Notes: a model not told the origin generated them from the sequence alone. A stretch of 64,000 bases of DNA from Raphanus sativus (GCF_000801105.2 NC_079517.1:5146001-5210000); one strand, 5' to 3'; counted from the stretch's first letter, positions 36,201 through 49,142 are shown. Translations and numbers: made by a program.

Positions 36201-36991
36201 CGTAATCGTCGGTCAATCGTTTGATGGCCAAGAACGACGGATTTACAGACGATGAAGCAACACGACCAGCCTTCAGCTCCAACCATCCGTTTGGTCGTGA
36301 CGGCGCAAGACTATCCAAGACATAAGTCTAGGTTAATTTCATTAGGTTTAAGTTTCTAAACCATTTTATATGTGTAAACCAAATGTGTAAACCATTTTTG
36401 TAAACCAGTAGATTATTTGTAAACCATAATAAAAATATTGTTTTAAAGAAAATAATTTGTTGCAATTGTATATCAACCACGTATTTATATATCTAATCTG
36501 TAACTAAAATAAAGATTTAAATATAATTTATTTAACTATTTTATTTTATTGATTTTATAAAAAAAAATTAATTAAAATGTATAAGTTAGCCACGACAGAG
36601 TTTGTGGCTCTTATGTAGAAATAGCTTCGGTTTAAATTGTGGGTTATTGTGGCTATTATAGCTACAAATATAATCTGTTGTTATTTGTAGAAACTAGCTA
36701 CGAAATAGTGTTGTTGCAATGTCGTAGAAGAGCGACTACGAATAGCCACAGCTAAACAATAGCCACAAGCTTATAGTCAACGAAATCTTTTTGTGGCCAC
36801 TTGCGGCTATCCGTTAAATAGCCACAAATTTTTAGTAATAGCCACAACTAATTTAGTAGCTATATTAAACTTTTCTTGTAGTGGTGGTTTGATAGCTGAT
36901 TCAGGAGATTTGCATCGAAGATTGAAGGATCCTCTTTGGTTTTGTTATCATTGAACCTTTGAGGGAAAGTTGCGATGCATTTCATTGCCAT
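33289..36991 (-). pseudogene. GA20ox3: Gibberellin 20-oxidase 3, exon 1 interrupted by a CACTA transposon
   Basis: Minus-strand gene with coding parts 36887-36991, 34131-34573, 33648-33969 and 33289-33558. Leaving out the transposon and one copy of its 3-bp duplication, these join in frame to 379 residues; Arabidopsis GA20ox3 (YAP169) has about 380. GA 20-oxidases are 2-oxoglutarate/Fe(II) dioxygenases that convert GA12/GA53 to GA9/GA20. Intact motifs are LPWKET, the 2-oxoglutarate-binding NYYPQCNQ, the iron ligands in GPHCDPTS and LHRAVVN, and RKTFAFFL. No other stop or frameshift is seen, and both remaining introns have GT-AG ends. With the element in place, translation reads a few codons into its terminal repeat and stops, leaving about 43 residues without an active site. 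It is a disrupted allele unless the element is spliced out or excised. Confidence 0.93.
34571..36886. mobile_element. Non-autonomous CACTA transposon in GA20ox3 exon 1
   Basis: The 2,310-bp element (34574-36883) starts CACTACAAGAAAAGTT and ends AACTTTTCTTGTAGTG, a perfect 16-bp inverted repeat of CACTA (En/Spm) type. GTG lies on both sides (34571-34573 and 36884-36886), the 3-bp duplication expected of this superfamily. Subterminal regions repeat AGCCACAAAT-type words in both orientations for about 300 bp at each end, the usual transposase-binding arrangement. The middle has no transposase. It carries AT-rich DNA and a GC-richer block (about 35550-36330) with long open frames but no recognised protein. 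Confidence 0.95.
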
Positions 36992-37149
36992 TTAACTTTG
37001 TGTATATATAGTAGTGGAAAAAGTGTTACAAAAGAAAATAGTAGTGGAAATGAAAGAGCCTAAAAGAAATAAAATGAAAGATCCTCTAAAGGTCTTCTGT
37101 GGGATATAAATAAATATAGCGGTCGTGTAACTGGAGAAGAAAAGAGTGC

Positions 37150-37157
37150 TATTTATA
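37150..37157 (-). promoter_or_regulatory. TATA box of GA20ox3
   Basis: TATAAATA on the minus strand lies about 160 bp upstream of the ATG at 36991. A second TATATATA at 37003-37010 is only about 12 bp from the ATG and so a poor candidate. Confidence 0.5.
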
Positions 37158-38219
37158 GGGGGGTGGGAGGAAATCTTAGGCGCATGGAGTAATGACGTCA
37201 GTGTTTGTGTGTTCTATTTATTATAAAAAATGGGTTATTTTATCCCTTTTGTAAGTTAACAATTTCATTCTTTTTCATACAAGCGCTGTCTCTTTCATTT
37301 AGTTATTTATTGTGGCTGCATAAACGTTTGTTTAGTTAACATCAAGTCTTATACTAGTAAAGGAAACGAGTTTAAGATATCTAGGGTCTTCCCCCTTGAT
37401 TGTATATTATTATTAGAATTAAATTTATCTCATTTGAGAGAAGTTGGTAGTAAATCTTCTAAGGAGAGTGTATTGAATCTGAAATTTGAAATGATTTGAT
37501 TTTAATGAGTTTTTAGATGATTGCAGGAAAATTAGAAAATTTGGTGTGATTTTTGTTAAAACACTGTAGAATCTCATCTAAAACAGTGGGATTTGTATTT
37601 TTATTTTTATAACTAAAGAACTTCCCTCAAACACTCTAGAAACACTTAAATCACTCAAAAATCTCTAACTTAAATTTTGTTCAATAACAGTGGATTTCAT
37701 AGTGTTTTATAAAATGTCAAGTTCAATAACACTTGATTTTAAAGTGTTTTTTTAAATCCACGTTTAAATAACAGTGGATTTGTCATTTTAACATAAATCA
37801 CTTCAAACCCTTAATTAAATACACCCTCCTAAGACAATTGCATCAGGGAACTTCAACAGTATTATCTCAGTTTCATAATATACAATTTTTTAGTTTACTA
37901 TACAAAGATTAAAAAAATTAGTTTTCTCTAAAAATATTTTTAAAGATATAATTTTAAAATCATTGAACCGATTTTTAAAAATTATAAAATGTAATTGGAT
38001 AACAGTTTCCAATAACTTTAAAACCCTAAAATATTTTATAATTTGAAATGGGAGAGAGTATCTCGCAAAAATAATAATATCTTAATAGGAATTTTTTTTT
38101 TAAAAAAAAATTTTGGTGTAAATGTTAAACTTTATACCAAATTTCCTCTGTGACATAAGTTACAAAGGTAACAAATAGCGAAAAGAAAAAAAAATTAATG
38201 CAACAACAAGAGAGAAAGA
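37158..38219. other. GA20ox3 upstream DNA, AT-rich
   Basis: No gene is seen. Short tandemly similar phrases around 37590-37800 (AACAGTGGATTT, AAAGTGTTTT) suggest a small internal repeat. Confidence 0.45.
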
Positions 38220-39120
38220 AGAAGCAATCCCAATGATTTACGGACAATAATGACACTAAACCGAAGGATGACTAGCTTAGGAAGCACTGAAACTAGGCAC
38301 TAGAAGTATTATCACACGAGAAAAAACCTTTGATATAACATGAGACCATACCTTGGTAAAAATGGGTTTGCCCACAACACTGCTCCAAATGATTGACTTT
38401 AAATATATGCAGCTTTGCCAACTAGCCGTTGCAGCTACAAGTCTCGAACAACCACCAGAAGAATAGAACACGAGTTCCTAGAGCTTCAGGTCGCAACCTG
38501 CCCTAGTAAAGCTTAGAGCGCCATCTGGTTAGTTCGCACCACACCAAAGATCACATTTATTGTACTTGATTTCGGAAGTAATGCGAACAGAGACAAAGGA
38601 GTGGTGAGAGTTACATCCTGATGACATTCATCTTTCCTATAAAGTAGACTGAAGATCGACCCACCAAAATGATCCAAGCAAATCTCCGAGATGTTTTGAA
38701 GACCAATCCTCACACGAGTCTTCCACCAAAAGACCGCACTCCAATGATCCAAAAGAGATCCGAACAGACCGCCTCGCTCTACAACCGAGAACCAGAGGCA
38801 GCTCCACAAAGCCTCATCAACACAACAACACAGAGGGAGATCTGAACCATTACCTGATGAGCCTGAAAGAAATGAAAACACCACTCCTTACATTGACGCA
38901 TACAGCATCAAGAGCATCAACAACAACTGAGAGAGGATAAATGGAGCAACAAGCCACATAGTCCACAACAAAGTCATAGACAACTCACCACAAGACGAAA
39001 GACGGTTGTTGCATGCGAACGACGCAGCAGCTACGGCCGTTACACGAGAGCTTTCACTATGACAGTCGCACACCGGAGAATATCCAGATTTAAATTTTTC
39101 CGGAGAGAGCGAGTGATTCC
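38220..39120 (-). repeat. GC-richer non-coding insert, probable retroelement piece
   Basis: About 0.9 kb stands out from the AT-rich surroundings and runs up to an A tract at 39120. Its style resembles the retro-insertion at 16186-17343. The longest minus-strand frame (38513-38884) matches no protein I recognise. No clear target duplication was found, so the class is uncertain. Confidence 0.35.
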
Positions 39121-39457
39121 AAAAAAAAAATTCTTATTAAAATATTTTATTTTAGTTTTCTTTTATAGAGATTTCTAATATGATGCCCTAAATGATGTGG
39201 GTGAAAATCTACTGTAAAAATACGATTTATCAAAAGACTCGCACCTACTGACAACAACGCAAAAAACGTCCGTTACAAAATTCATCAAAGAACCGACAGT
39301 TTCGAAAAATATTTGTTCCTTCATGGCCGTTTCATTGTTTTAATGAAACCACCAGCAGTGATCGTAAAAGCTATATTGGGCTTTGTGAGGCCCATCACAA
39401 CAATGCTGATTGGTATTAGCTGATTGATTAAAATCAGTTACGTAATTTATTTAAAGA

Positions 39458-40643
39458 CTAGTATACCTCCCGTGCGTTCGCACGGTTCAATTTTATTATC
39501 ATTAAAACTATTGAAATAACAAATTATTATACCAGGCACATATTTTCTAAATCTAGATAATACACTGGTACAATTTTTTAAAAGTAATCCAATAAAATGG
39601 CAGAGAGCACTAAACCGTTTGTGTAATTTTTTTGAGAAATGAATACATCATGTATGCTTGAAAAGCTTGTTTCTATAAATATAAGATGCACATAAAAATA
39701 TGGTATAGAATATCATACTTGATACATTTATTTTTGTAAATAATACTTCTTGAATAACATAAATCTCCTCATTATTAACACAATAACAAACATAAGAACA
39801 TGAATTTATTGAAGAAAATAAAACAAATGAAACAATGAAATTATGATAAATTTAAATTAATTGAAATTATTTTGATATCTGATATCCAAAATAAATATTA
39901 AATCCAATATAACAATTAAAGAATCAATGAATTTATTTTGTATGTCCATATAGAAACTAATCGCACTCTCCTTTCCCTAATTCTTTTTTAATCAAATTAT
40001 ATTTCATTGAAGCTTAAGTTCTATCTGTTTTCTATATAAGAAATCTGGAAAAAGTTGAGTTTCATCTATCTAAACAGATTTTTAGATATCCCTTAATTTT
40101 AAGATGTAACTGTGTTTACCTTTTTCACATTTTTTTGACACTGGGAATGGCTTGAAACAAAGCTCTGATCTTCCACTTGTTGTCAAAAATTAAGCTAGGG
40201 GAAAGAAGTGTATTCTTCAACCTGAATCATGTAGAAAAAAAATCATGGAAAGATGATTTCAGAAAAAAAAAAAGAATGAATTTTTAGAGAGATCTTTGCC
40301 GCATTCAAACCAAAACAAAAACAACAAAGAAACCTAAACTATTGAGAAAAGAATGAAACAATACATATATAAAAGGAAAACAAAAACAGCTAATTAAATG
40401 TTATTCATGAGATAGAGCAGTTGACGCAGGAAGTTAAATTATTTACTTTTTGAACGTGTCTAACAGTTGAAGTGGTTGTTTGAGAAAAAATAGGACTGGA
40501 CTTTTTTTCTTCGGTAACTCTCGATATTTTTTCTGCAGATACATAAATATTTTGAACTAAAAAAATTGTTTTTAAAATTTTTAATATAATGACACATGGC
40601 AAAATTTTGTTGGTTAGGTGACTTGTGATTTAGTATATAGGGA
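39458..40643 (-). mobile_element. Non-autonomous Helitron, 1.19 kb
   Basis: On the minus strand it starts TCCCTATATACTAAATCAC after A and ends with the hairpin CCGTGCGAACGCACGG, then GAGGTATACTAG and a target T. The TC start, 3' hairpin and CTAG terminus inserted between A and T are the Helitron hallmarks. No Rep/helicase frame is present. The termini differ from the other Helitrons here, so it is another family. Confidence 0.75.
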
Positions 40644-42315
40644 TAAGTTGGCTTTTTCTTTGATTATTGAAGCTGAAGTATAAAAAAGAAAACAGATTCT
40701 TGGTGTTAAACAACCGAACGTTTCATACTTTTAATGCTGAGAAGGAGCTATGTAAAAACACATCTAAATTGTCAACTATGTAATATCAATTTTGGATGTA
40801 TAGAATCAGCAGAACCAATTTAACGTAACATTTTCTTTAGTATACAAGATTCCATCCTCGAGCATATCGATTTGGTCTTTTGTAATAGATCGTCATGTTC
40901 TTTGTCTGCCAATTGCCAAACACCTAAAACATGCAATTCTCTGTTTACCGTTACCGTGTACGTGCAAAAAAAAGCCTTCTCTGTGTCTCCTTTTGTGAAT
41001 ACGTAGTGATTTAAATATGTGTGTTGAATTTTTCAGTTAAAGATATAAAAATAAAAAATCCTTTATATTATAAGAGATTTAAAATTATAATAACAAATTG
41101 TAATAACTTTTCTAATTAACTGAAAATTATATAAGAAATCACTAAAACTAAAACTATTTCAAATATTTGGTTTGGTATATCTTTCTAGTTATATTTTCTG
41201 TAATTTCTTTGATATCAAATATAACATAATCGATATATGAGTCCAAATATATTAACAAATATAAGTATTTGAGAGTATTTGGAAAGATTTGATTTTTAAT
41301 AAATTTTATATGTTTCTGGCTATATAATAAAGTCATTATGATTTTAATTAAAATACTACAGATATTCATCTAAAACTATGAGATTCAGATCTTTATATTT
41401 TACCTAAAAGTTTACCAAATTTAAAATACAACAAATCTCATATTATTATATAAGTATTTCTAATTGCAATAAGTTTTAAAAATATATTTTAAAATTACAA
41501 GTTTAAAAATACTAGATTTTAATTTTCTACTTTTAAAATGTTTAATAATTGTATCATACACATAATAGTGCAGCTAAAATTTCTAGCTACTCCTAGTTTT
41601 CTAATTTTCTAATGTTTAAGGTTAGTTGGCTTAATTTTACTTTACATTTGTCGCATTAAATTATTGTTTATATCTTAATAATGTTTGATAATTTACCTTA
41701 TATTTGTTGTATTAAAGTATTGTATGTAGCTAAATAATGTTAAGATTGGTTTCGTCCAAAGTCAACTTCTTAACATCCGTACGGTACTATACGGTACGGT
41801 TAATAATACCCAAACATAAACCTTTCATATCCAATACTTAAATGCATATGGCAGTAATTGAGATAACCCTCAACATTTAAGATCAAAATGTATATTCATA
41901 ACAACTAGGCTAATAAGAACATAAATTGCATAATACTTTGAAAACAATGGATCAAAGCCACTATCTCACAAATAACCAAATAATAGATATCACAGAATCT
42001 GTTTATCGTAAGTCTATACTCTTTCCGTTTAATTTTAATTATCTTTTTAAATTTATGCATATAAATTAAAAACATTTGTTTTTATATTTTCAAAATAAAA
42101 ATATTATTGAATATTTATCTAACCATATTTTTAACCAATAGAAAAGTAAATAAAAAATATTATTATTAAATATTATATTGAAATTTGAAAACAATATTTT
42201 AGTAATAAAAATGTACTTTACGACACCAATTAAACTGAAACAAAAACATAATAAAATATTAATGGTTTTAGAACCAACCCGATAAAATTTCAATCATTCT
42301 TGGTTTTAGAACTAT
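40644..42315. other. AT-rich intergenic DNA
   Basis: No gene or complete element is recognised in about 1.7 kb of very AT-rich sequence. Confidence 0.5.
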
Positions 42316-42861
42316 AGCTGGGAATTTGAGTATTTATCCATGGGTCCCGCCTCGTTTGATCTGCTGCGGAGCGGATGTGGACCAGCCAATTCGAAAAATT
42401 TAACATGCGGATGCAGGTGCGGGTTGAGTCGATTTTAAGCGGGGCGGATGCGGGTTGGTTGAATTTGAATTGCGGGTACCCGTAAACTCGAAAAAAAAAT
42501 TCAAAAGCAAAAAATATTTTTTTTTCAAAAATAAAAAGTTATTATCATAAAAAATGTAAAAATATTATAAAATTATAAAATTTTAGTTATAAATATATAA
42601 TTTTAATTATAAAATATATAATTTTGATTATTTTATTACAAAGTAATTAATATATAATTAAAATATAATTAAATTTATTATTTTATTAAAATTTATTTTA
42701 TCCGCGGGTCTCGTGGAGTACCCGCAAATCTGGGCGGGACGGGTGCGGATTTTTTAAATCCTTCTTTGCGGGTCATGCGGTTCAAAATTTTGAGTTAAAA
42801 AAAACTAGTCGATCCGCGGGTTGGCGGAACGGGCGGAGCGGGTCAACCCGTAAACCCAGCT
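42316..42861. mobile_element. Second copy of the small GC-ended TIR element
   Basis: It starts AGCTGGGAATTTGAG and ends CGTAAACCCAGCT, so AGCTGGG is inverted at both ends. GCGGGT and GCGGAGCGG words cluster near the ends around an AT-rich core. It is similar in opposite orientation to 26377-26936. A convincing target duplication was not found. Confidence 0.5.
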
Positions 42862-45102
42862 CTATTTAGAACCAACCCAGCAAACTTTTTTTTTTTTGAT
42901 AAAAAATATTTAACACATCGTATGACATCTTATGAACAACAATCTTTGACATGCGACTGATTACAAGTGAACAGAGCTATTTATGCTGATATTTTTTAGC
43001 GGCAGGTAAGGCTGATTGTTATTAATTACTATATGAATACTTTATTTTTCGTCTAGTTACCTTTTTGATTAAAAAAAACATTTTCTCCCAACTATTACCA
43101 GGACTTACTATTACAACATGTCTACTGTCTACATGTACCTTAGTTTTCCATAATATAATAGCCATCAAATTTCTACTTATTTCTCCTCCTAATTATAAAT
43201 CACTCGTGGTTTCCCGTTAATTAACTACAAAGTACTAGCGCCTTAATAAATTGGTCATTAAACAGCAAAAAAAAAAAAAAAAAAATCTAATGTATTGCAT
43301 GCAGCCTACTTGTTACATACGTGTCAATGTGATATTAGATTCTGTTTCCTTAACTGACGCTTTTTCGCGTACGTACGTTCACACTAAAAGGAGGACACTT
43401 TGACGAGGAGACGTTAACAAAAATTGACTAGATTTTGACTTTCGAGAAAAAGTTAAAGATAAACATACATCGCTAGCAAATAAAAATTAAGAATTATAAT
43501 TTTTTTTTTTGACGAATGAATTATAAAATTTCAATAAAGAAGTTAGACCTTTTGCTGATAAAATGCTCCAAAGGAAGTTGACAAAAAATGCTTCAAAGGA
43601 AATTTTTGAGTTATAACATGTAGCAGTAATTATTTTATACACGAAAGAAAATATAACAATTATAATAAGCTAATTAATATTATTATTCTTTCAGATAAAA
43701 AGGTTAAACAATCTATTATGATTAGAAAGTTCTAAAATATAATAAGAGATATCATCATCATGATTTAAATTTAAAGATTTCAAATGGCATTTTATGTTTT
43801 TTTCTAATTTGTTAGAATTAATTAGCTATCAATCTTTTCTCAGACAAACTAAAATTATATGTTGATAAAAAATTAAATTAGCTACTGATTTTTCAATTAT
43901 TTTGATTTACCTTCTTTACTTTTTTTTTGAATTTCCCTGTAAAACGATTCTAACAGTTCTCCTTTTGCATGAGATATTAAGAAACAACAAGTCATACATG
44001 TGTAACTTTAAGTAATTTTGTTACCCGGAGGGAGAACATTGAACAAGTTCTAAATCTTTCAAACTAACCGAAATTAGAGCGTTGTCAAAAAAAGATAAAA
44101 AAAATAGAGTTTTATGTCTTTTTTTTCAAATAACATAGTGTGATCCCAAATTTTTTTCTAAATTAATATGTTAAATAACTATTTTGGATACTTTCACCCA
44201 AAAATAATATTTTAGATACAATATGTAAATGTAAATACAATATGTTAGATCATTAAATCAAATGATTTCTTCATCTCTTGATACAACTTATAAATTGTTA
44301 CAAAACAGAACTGTGATTCACAAAGCAGGATCCCAAGGCACGCAATTTATTTGTATAGATATATATATTGAAGCTGTAAGATCTTTGATAATGTATCAGT
44401 CATCATGAATTGCACGAAAAAACACCATGCAGCATTTTACAGACATGGTTTCAAAATTCTCTATTTGTATTTCGAAACCCTAAGTTTTCTAGTTTCATCC
44501 AACAAATAAAACCGTTTATCGTTTTTTCATAGTTCAAGATAATGTAGTTTTTGATCGAATATTTTAATTACATCCAATACAAAAGATTTCTACAGATCAA
44601 CGTTAATCTTATATTACCATTTTTGCATTAAACATAAATATTGTAGAATTTTCCCTTTATAGCACAAATCAAACAAAGATGTAAAAAATCTGCTTAAAAA
44701 TCAATCTTAAATCAGAAATAAAAATCACTAGAAAAATAACAATTACATATATTTTATAGAACTAAAATATATATATTGCTAGATTGCATTAATTGTTTCT
44801 TACTTTAGTCTAGATTTTATACATTAATTAGCACACGGTATTTCAAACCAAGGATATCTTTTGATAAATCTCTTTTTATAAATTTTGTTTTCTTACCTAT
44901 CAATATAATGATACAAAATTAAATTTACATTTAACTTACATTGTTTTTTGTTTCTATAATGAAATTACATATGCACCACTACTATACTGCCAAATGTTAT
45001 TTGCGTGTCTACTTTATACGTCTTTAAATATCGGGTTTTTTGCAGTCTAAAAAGTTCATACAAACTTGAAGCACACAAAAAAGTTATACAAAGACTAGTA
45101 GA
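42862..45102. other. AT-rich intergenic DNA and ARR21 upstream region
   Basis: About 2.2 kb without a recognisable gene. It has a poly(A) run near 43268-43285. The last few hundred bases should hold the ARR21 promoter, but no strong core motif stands out. Confidence 0.5.
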
Positions 45103-48100
45103 ATGGCTTTTTCTCAAGCTTTTTACAACCAAAATTCTATCTTGAGAATCAATGTTATGGTTGTGGATGATGATCCTGTTTTCCTTCGAATCATGTCACA
45201 AAGGCTCGAAAATTTTAAACACAGAGGTAAGATATTTTTTTCTTCTTATTATCAAAAACGTATGTTATTTATTTCTTCGTAACTTCATTGATATCTGAGC
45301 AGGATAAACCAATTAACTGATTAAAAACAGTAGTAATTTTTATACCACTTTCAAATTTTATATTTCAGTGAAATTTAAGAGTTATCTTTCTAAATCATTA
45401 GGATTTAAATATCAATTACATGCACACACTAAATTCGATTTAGTGATTCTTATTTTGATGATTTTAAAACTAATGGTTTTTGGTTATACGAAAACTTCAA
45501 CAAATATACTATGTAATTGTTTTAGAAGAATATAGGAGAAAATTGATTTAGAAAAGAATAATGTATCGTCGAATGAGAAAATGACATGTTAAAAAATGAC
45601 ATGTTCATAGTTTTTTTTTGTTCTAAAGGCTTTAATTTCGACATGTCCATAGTATTAGTGTACGAAATGAACTTTTTTCGAAGTGAAAATTAATTGATGG
45701 TCTTCAAATCGGCTTTCGTATAAAGTTCATCCAGTTAGTCTTTAAAATAGATGCATAGCCCATTTAAATGAAAATGTTGTGATTTTACAGAATATGTTTC
45801 GCTCATGATATTAGCATTCTCAAAAAATATAAAATATTTCACAACTCAAGTGTGGAAAATATTCAGCAAATAAAAAAAAGTTAAATTGGGGGCAAATATT
45901 TAGCAAGAATAGGTTGAATTGGGGGGGGGGGGGGGGGAATAAACAAATAAATTAAAGTACATACATACCTCTATTTTACCCACTTTCTTTTCTTTTAGAA
46001 AAAGGTTAAAACAATTTAAAAGTAAACAATCTTTTGTAATTGCAATATTTTAACAATTTATTTTTCTGGATTAAATATTTAGATTCATCGACTATGGAGA
46101 TCACGGTTATAGCTGTAAAAGATTCGAGAGAAGCATTGTCTACTCTTAAAATCGAAAGAAACAATATCGATCTCATAGTCACTGATTATTACATGCCTGA
46201 CATGAACGGTCTACAACTCAAGAACCAGATCACTCGAGAATTTGGCAATTTACCGGTCATAGGTAAGTTTTTTTGCAACTTATTTAAGATTATAATATAT
46301 ATATATATATATATCTTTTTTTTTTTTTGCTATAATTCAAAGCTATAATTTTTTTTTTCTGTTCATTCTCTTATATGAAAGTTATGTCATCGGACACCGG
46401 TAAAGAACATGAGAGTTTAACGTGTGGAGCGATGGGTTTCATTCAAAAACCCATAAAAGCAACTGAATTAGCCAAGATTTACCAACTTGCTGTAACTTGT
46501 AAGAGGAATGGTAAGTCCACCTTATGGACCGAGAACAACCACAATGACACATATGTTAGCATCCCTCAGCGAATCCAGTTGGTTCCTGAGCAAGACAATC
46601 TCGTGATGACCACGAAGAAGAAGTTACCTAGATCGGATTCAAGATCCATGAACAGTACAAATGGAAGTTGTGTTAGTACTAATGCTTCACGGAAAAATAA
46701 AAAAATAAAAGCAAACGTTGGTTCTGGTGATGATGTTGAGGCTTTGTCGCAGCCCTCCAAGAAGAGTAAGATTACATGGACGGATGATCTTCATGATCTT
46801 TTCTTACAAGCTATCCGACACATCGGTCTTGACAGTAAGTCTTCTGATTTTTTTGTAAAACATTTTTATATATAATACATGTTATACAGTTCATTTCTTA
46901 CATTTTCAACTTGATATATATACACACTGACTAACTTCTACGTTCATTTACTAATTAAACTTAAATCTTCGACAGAGGCTGTGCCAAAAAAAATCTTAGA
47001 GTTCATGAACATATCATACTTGACAAGAGAGAACGTAGCCAGTCATTTACAGGTTTGATCACATCCCTTTCAAAACTGCTATTTCGTTTTATGTCTTAAA
47101 ACGTGATTATTTTTATTTTATTTTCAAAACCAATAGCTTATGTGAGTCAAAACAATAGTTACAAGTTTAATTTATACTAAATACCAAACCATAAATTGTG
47201 TATCATGCCTCTTTTAATTAACAAGAAATTGTTTACTATGCAGAAATATCGACAATTCTTGAGGAAAGTCGCGGAAAGAGGTTCTTTGTGTTCAAACATG
47301 TTGCCGAGTAATGGCATAGACTCGACATATCCATATCCTCGCATCACAGAGCCATGCTACAACAACTACACTTCTTCTTCTTGGTACGGCACAAGTCTCA
47401 ACAATAGATCATGCTATTCCGAACCCGGACACGGTATTGGACAGTCTAGACTCCTATCCAACACATCTGATCCCGTCCGCTTCAATCAGATGCCTCACAA
47501 CTACATGAACCGGTCGTCCACCTATGAGCCGCACCGTCTTGGATCAAACTTGAACCAGCCCATCGAGAGCAACCTCAATTACTCATCCCAAAATGAAGGA
47601 AGAAGAAGCTTTCTTGAACCAACGGCGAACAAAACTAGCCAAACATCTCAAGTGCTCGGGTTTGAACAAAATGGATTATCAGCTATTAATGGTAGTGGTT
47701 TCAACAATAACATGTTGATCAGCTGTGGAAGTTTAGCTCCTAATCAACCAGGAACTAACAGCTATAAATGTTCAATTTCTACTCAACAAGGAATATTGAG
47801 CGCCTATGGAAGTTCAACTTCTACTCAACCAGGCATAAGAAGCCATATAAGCTTGACTCCTAATCAACCAGGAAGGAGCAGCTATGGAAGTTTAACTGCT
47901 GCTAAACCAGGAATGAGTAGTCATGAAAGCTTATCTCCTAATCAACAAGGAATGAGCAGTTATGAAAATTTAACTTTGAATCAACCGGAAATGAACAACC
48001 GTGGAAGCTTACCCCCTGATCAACCACAAATGAGCAGCTATGGAAATTTAAGTTCTAATCAACTAGGATTGAGCAGCCATGGAATTTTAACTCCTAATCA

Positions 48101-49142
48101 ACCAGGACTTAAAATTTATGGAACTGAAACTCATAATGCAGGACTAAACAACTTTGGAAGTTTAACTACTCATCAACCAGGATCTAGCAACTTCTCGTAT
48201 GGGTTGCAATCATTCGTAGATAATGAGAACATTGCATATAAACCTCAGCCTCATCCACGTTCCAATGCAACTGCACAGCCAAATATTGAAATTCCTCAAC
48301 AGGAGAATCTCAGCTTGTATGATGAGTTTGGCAACATTAATGAGCTTCTTTGCGACATAAGTAACTTTCAACTGGATCACAACAAGGTATGTGTTTTCAC
48401 TAACCTAATTTTTCAATAATGTATATATACATAAGGTATATGTTGTGAGATTTGTTTGTCTGAAATGTGATGCGTGCAGCAACAAGAAGCGGTTTCTACC
48501 ACCCAATTTGAGCTTCCTTCAAACTTTTCGACCGAAATGAATCAGCTTTTCTCTCTTGAAAAAGATGATGACTGGACCTTTGTGAACACAAACCAGGTAC
48601 TAAATATTATTAGAAAATTTTATCAAATCTTTAAGAATCTACATTGGGAAATTTTATGGCTAGATTTATCCATTATAATGTCTTGGCGACTTATATACTT
48701 GGCTTTGTTGTGAAGGGACACTCTATTGGAGAAACATCAAACAATGTTGCTCCAGAGGCGAATTCTCAAACTTTCAACATGAGCACAAATCATGATCAGG
48801 TACCTGCCTCTAATATGTATCATTCTAAAATGTTTCCATGAAACTATGATACTAAATGTCAACGAAATGATCTATTAAATATACTATGAAACCTGGAATC
48901 TATTTGGTAGGAACAGGATGCTCAAGATTTTGTCGACTGGTCGTTCTTGAATCCGGCGGTAAGACAATATAACCTTAGCAAAAGCTGAAAGAAATTATTT
49001 TTCAAATTATTTTTCAAGTTATGCGTCATATGATATATATTGGTTAACTTCTTTTATATAGGACTTGGCAAATGAGTACGACTTCATGGACTCATTGTTC
49101 AATGGGATGAACGGAAAAGGGTTCGATGATCCAAGATGTTAG
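45103..49142 (+). CDS. ARR21: Type-B response regulator ARR21
   Basis: Nine exons: 45103-45226, 46083-46262, 46382-46834, 46976-47052, 47244-48386, 48480-48596, 48716-48799, 48911-48958 and 49062-49142. All junctions keep phase and give 768 residues. The receiver domain has the acidic pocket DDD (22-24), phospho-acceptor Asp76 in DYYMPDMNG and Lys124 in GFIQKPI. The GARP/Myb-like DNA-binding domain follows at about 232-288 (ITWTDDLHDLFLQAIRHIGL, then NVASHLQKYR). The C-terminal part is Asn/Gln/Ser-rich. Type-B regulators are nuclear transcription factors activated by phosphorelay from cytokinin receptors; Arabidopsis ARR21 is expressed in reproductive and seed tissue. The protein is longer than the roughly 620 residues I recall, because exon 5 contains a repeat tract at about residues 441-595. 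Intron 1 is long (856 bp). Confidence 0.94.
45921..45937 (+). repeat. 17-nt poly(G) tract in ARR21 intron 1
   Basis: An uninterrupted run of 17 G in an AT-rich intron. Its length may be an assembly estimate. Confidence 0.9.
47730..48195 (+). repeat. Coding minisatellite, 39-nt unit, in ARR21 exon 5
   Basis: Roughly twelve degenerate copies of a 13-codon unit with consensus SLTPNQPGMSSYG occur in frame, differing mainly at the last five positions. Examples are SLTPNQPGRSSYG, SLTAAKPGMSSHE and SLSPNQQGMSSYE. All copies keep the reading frame and lack stops. Confidence 0.88.

Noticed and set aside
38513..38884. 123-codon minus-strand frame
   Set aside because: Lies in a probable retroelement-like block and matches nothing recognised.
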